A stretch of DNA of 64,000 nt from Epiperipatus broadwayi. Lineage: Eukaryota > Onychophora > Udeonychophora > Euonychophora > Peripatidae. The notes beneath the pieces are model-generated. The model made no database searches. It was not told the origin of the DNA and saw only the letters and a program-made list of their open reading frames with translations. Numbering within the stretch: the first letter of the stretch is position 1; each line of letters begins with the position of its first letter. Shown here in pieces: positions 63,255 through 64,000 of the stretch. The translations under genes and the position numbers were made by a program. The stretch lies in contig JAQFVV010006353.1 of the NCBI GenBank assembly GCA_028023455.1, forward strand, positions 2,789,135 to 2,853,134. The letters are read 5' to 3'.

Positions 63255-64000
63255 TGTAACTAGTCGGGTTTAAACCCTAGTTACAAGGTAGAAAGGCGCA
63301 CACATATGTTATATAGTTTTAAAATTAGTTTCATATAATTTTGATTTTATTTCGTTTTAATATTTATTTTGTTAGTGGGAGAAAATGTTTAAGATTTTAT
63401 TTAAGTAAGAAAAGAGGGGGTGGGGGGGGAATTTGCGTTTTGTTTTTGTAAAAGTGGTATATGTATGTATTTGCGGTGTGGATAGACAATTTTAGAAAAC
63501 GAGCGTATGAATACATTTTGGATCCAAGATAAGAGATTATTGTAAGAAAAAGAAAAAAAAAAGAAATATATTTAAACATCGAAAATCTTATCTGGGGAAT
63601 TTGAATGAAAATTAAAAAGAAGGTTGAAGTAAAAAGTTTCCGGAATGTTAATTGCCAAAATGTCCGAAGGTGCGAAAAGTTCTTTCTGCTTATTAGCTTA
63701 ACTGGCCATCTATACCACGTGGTGGGGAAGAAGGGGACGGACTGTGTTTGCGAAAACAAAAGAAAAAGAAAAAGTGACAGGGGGAGTGAGATGTAGTTTT
63801 TTTTTAAACTAGTGTCAGATTATTTTTGGTCTTCAAAGAGGAAAGAAAAAAAAAGAAGAAATATTTTCATTTTTTTATATATATATTGAAGAAGAATAGC
63901 TAAGGCTACGGCCGAATATGAGTACAGTGGGGTAAAGGCTTAAGCGTGCTGGGATTTCTGGACCTTGCCCCGAAGAGGCCATGCAGCAGTGACCGGAGAA
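63255..64000 (+). repeat. Right arm of the inverted duplication; probable second gene start
   Basis: Plus-strand counterpart of 56070-56823. It begins at the palindrome TTGTAACTAG...CTAGTTACAA (63253-63285). It retains the E-box CACGTG (about 63716-63721), the AAAGTTCTTT/CGAAGGTGCGAAAAG block, and CTTAAGCGTGCTGGG. It runs off the window inside what would be the 5' UTR, where the tiny upstream ORF is kept as ATGCAGCAGTGA. If the similarity continues, a first exon in the plus direction lies just beyond 64000. Differences from the left arm are spread evenly, so this is not a sequencing duplicate. Confidence 0.88.

Noticed and set aside
63397-63796. 120-codon minus-strand and 63-codon plus-strand open frames in the right inverted arm
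   Set aside because: Homopolymer-rich composition, no domain, and not preserved in the left arm, so they are treated as non-coding promoter/UTR sequence.

Overview
This is an AT-rich eukaryotic window with no bacterial-style gene organisation. It looks like part of one very large animal gene buried in transposon remnants. The best-supported single-copy coding signal is a pair of minus-strand exons, 36690-36808 and 16163-16364. Together they encode one complete V-type immunoglobulin domain resembling the first domain of lachesin-type, GPI-anchored neural cell-adhesion molecules. The splice sites are canonical and the phases agree: the domain is flanked by phase-1 introns and split by a phase-0 intron of about 20.3 kb. 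A more GC/CpG-rich block at 55.5-56.4 kb is a plausible promoter and first exon of the same minus-strand gene, but its reading frame does not join directly to the next exon. Introns of about 20 kb, RTE-like LINEs, Penelope-like elements, tRNA-derived SINEs and long foldback repeats suggest a mollusc, probably a cephalopod. That assignment is inference from gene type and repeat style, not proof.

Layout. 0-3.3 kb: a SINE-like copy, a small foldback, a degenerate TTAGGG-type array and a LINE scrap. 3.3-5.5 kb: a broken RTE-like LINE on the plus strand. 5.5-10.8 kb: inverted repeats, two hAT-type MITEs with 8-bp target duplications, and an inverted pair of coding-derived fragments. 11.0-12.3 kb: a 5'-truncated LINE with an intact 370-codon C-terminal reading frame. 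12.9-15.15 kb: a broken CR1/Jockey-type LINE on the minus strand, then a palindrome set inside (TAA)n. 16.16-16.36 kb: Ig exon. 17-25.8 kb: foldback family R1, repeat family R4, a Penelope scrap and tandem repeats. 25.8-31.1 kb: a nearly complete but decayed two-ORF LINE on the minus strand. 31.2-32.8 kb: a second copy of the 11-kb LINE family. 34.85-35.29 kb: a large palindrome. 36.69-36.81 kb: Ig exon. 37-42.9 kb: hairpin family R2, LINE scraps and foldbacks. 42.98-44.83 kb: a Penelope-like retroelement on the minus strand. 45-53.7 kb: SINEs, R1, R2 and R3 repeats and a possible mariner remnant. 54-57 kb: the promoter/first-exon region. 58-63 kb: a third copy of the 11-kb LINE family, a minimal SINE, an RTE scrap and a 660-bp hairpin. 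63.25-64 kb: an inverted, diverged copy of the promoter/first-exon block that runs off the window.

The most notable architecture is that inverted duplication. It places two similar gene starts head-to-head about 6.4 kb apart, which predicts a second, divergently transcribed lachesin-like gene beyond position 64000. Apart from the Ig exons, nearly all protein-coding similarity comes from reverse transcriptases of non-LTR and Penelope-like retroelements. Most of these are frameshifted or truncated. Repeat families named here R1-R4 are labels for this annotation only; they were recognised by comparing copies within the window.
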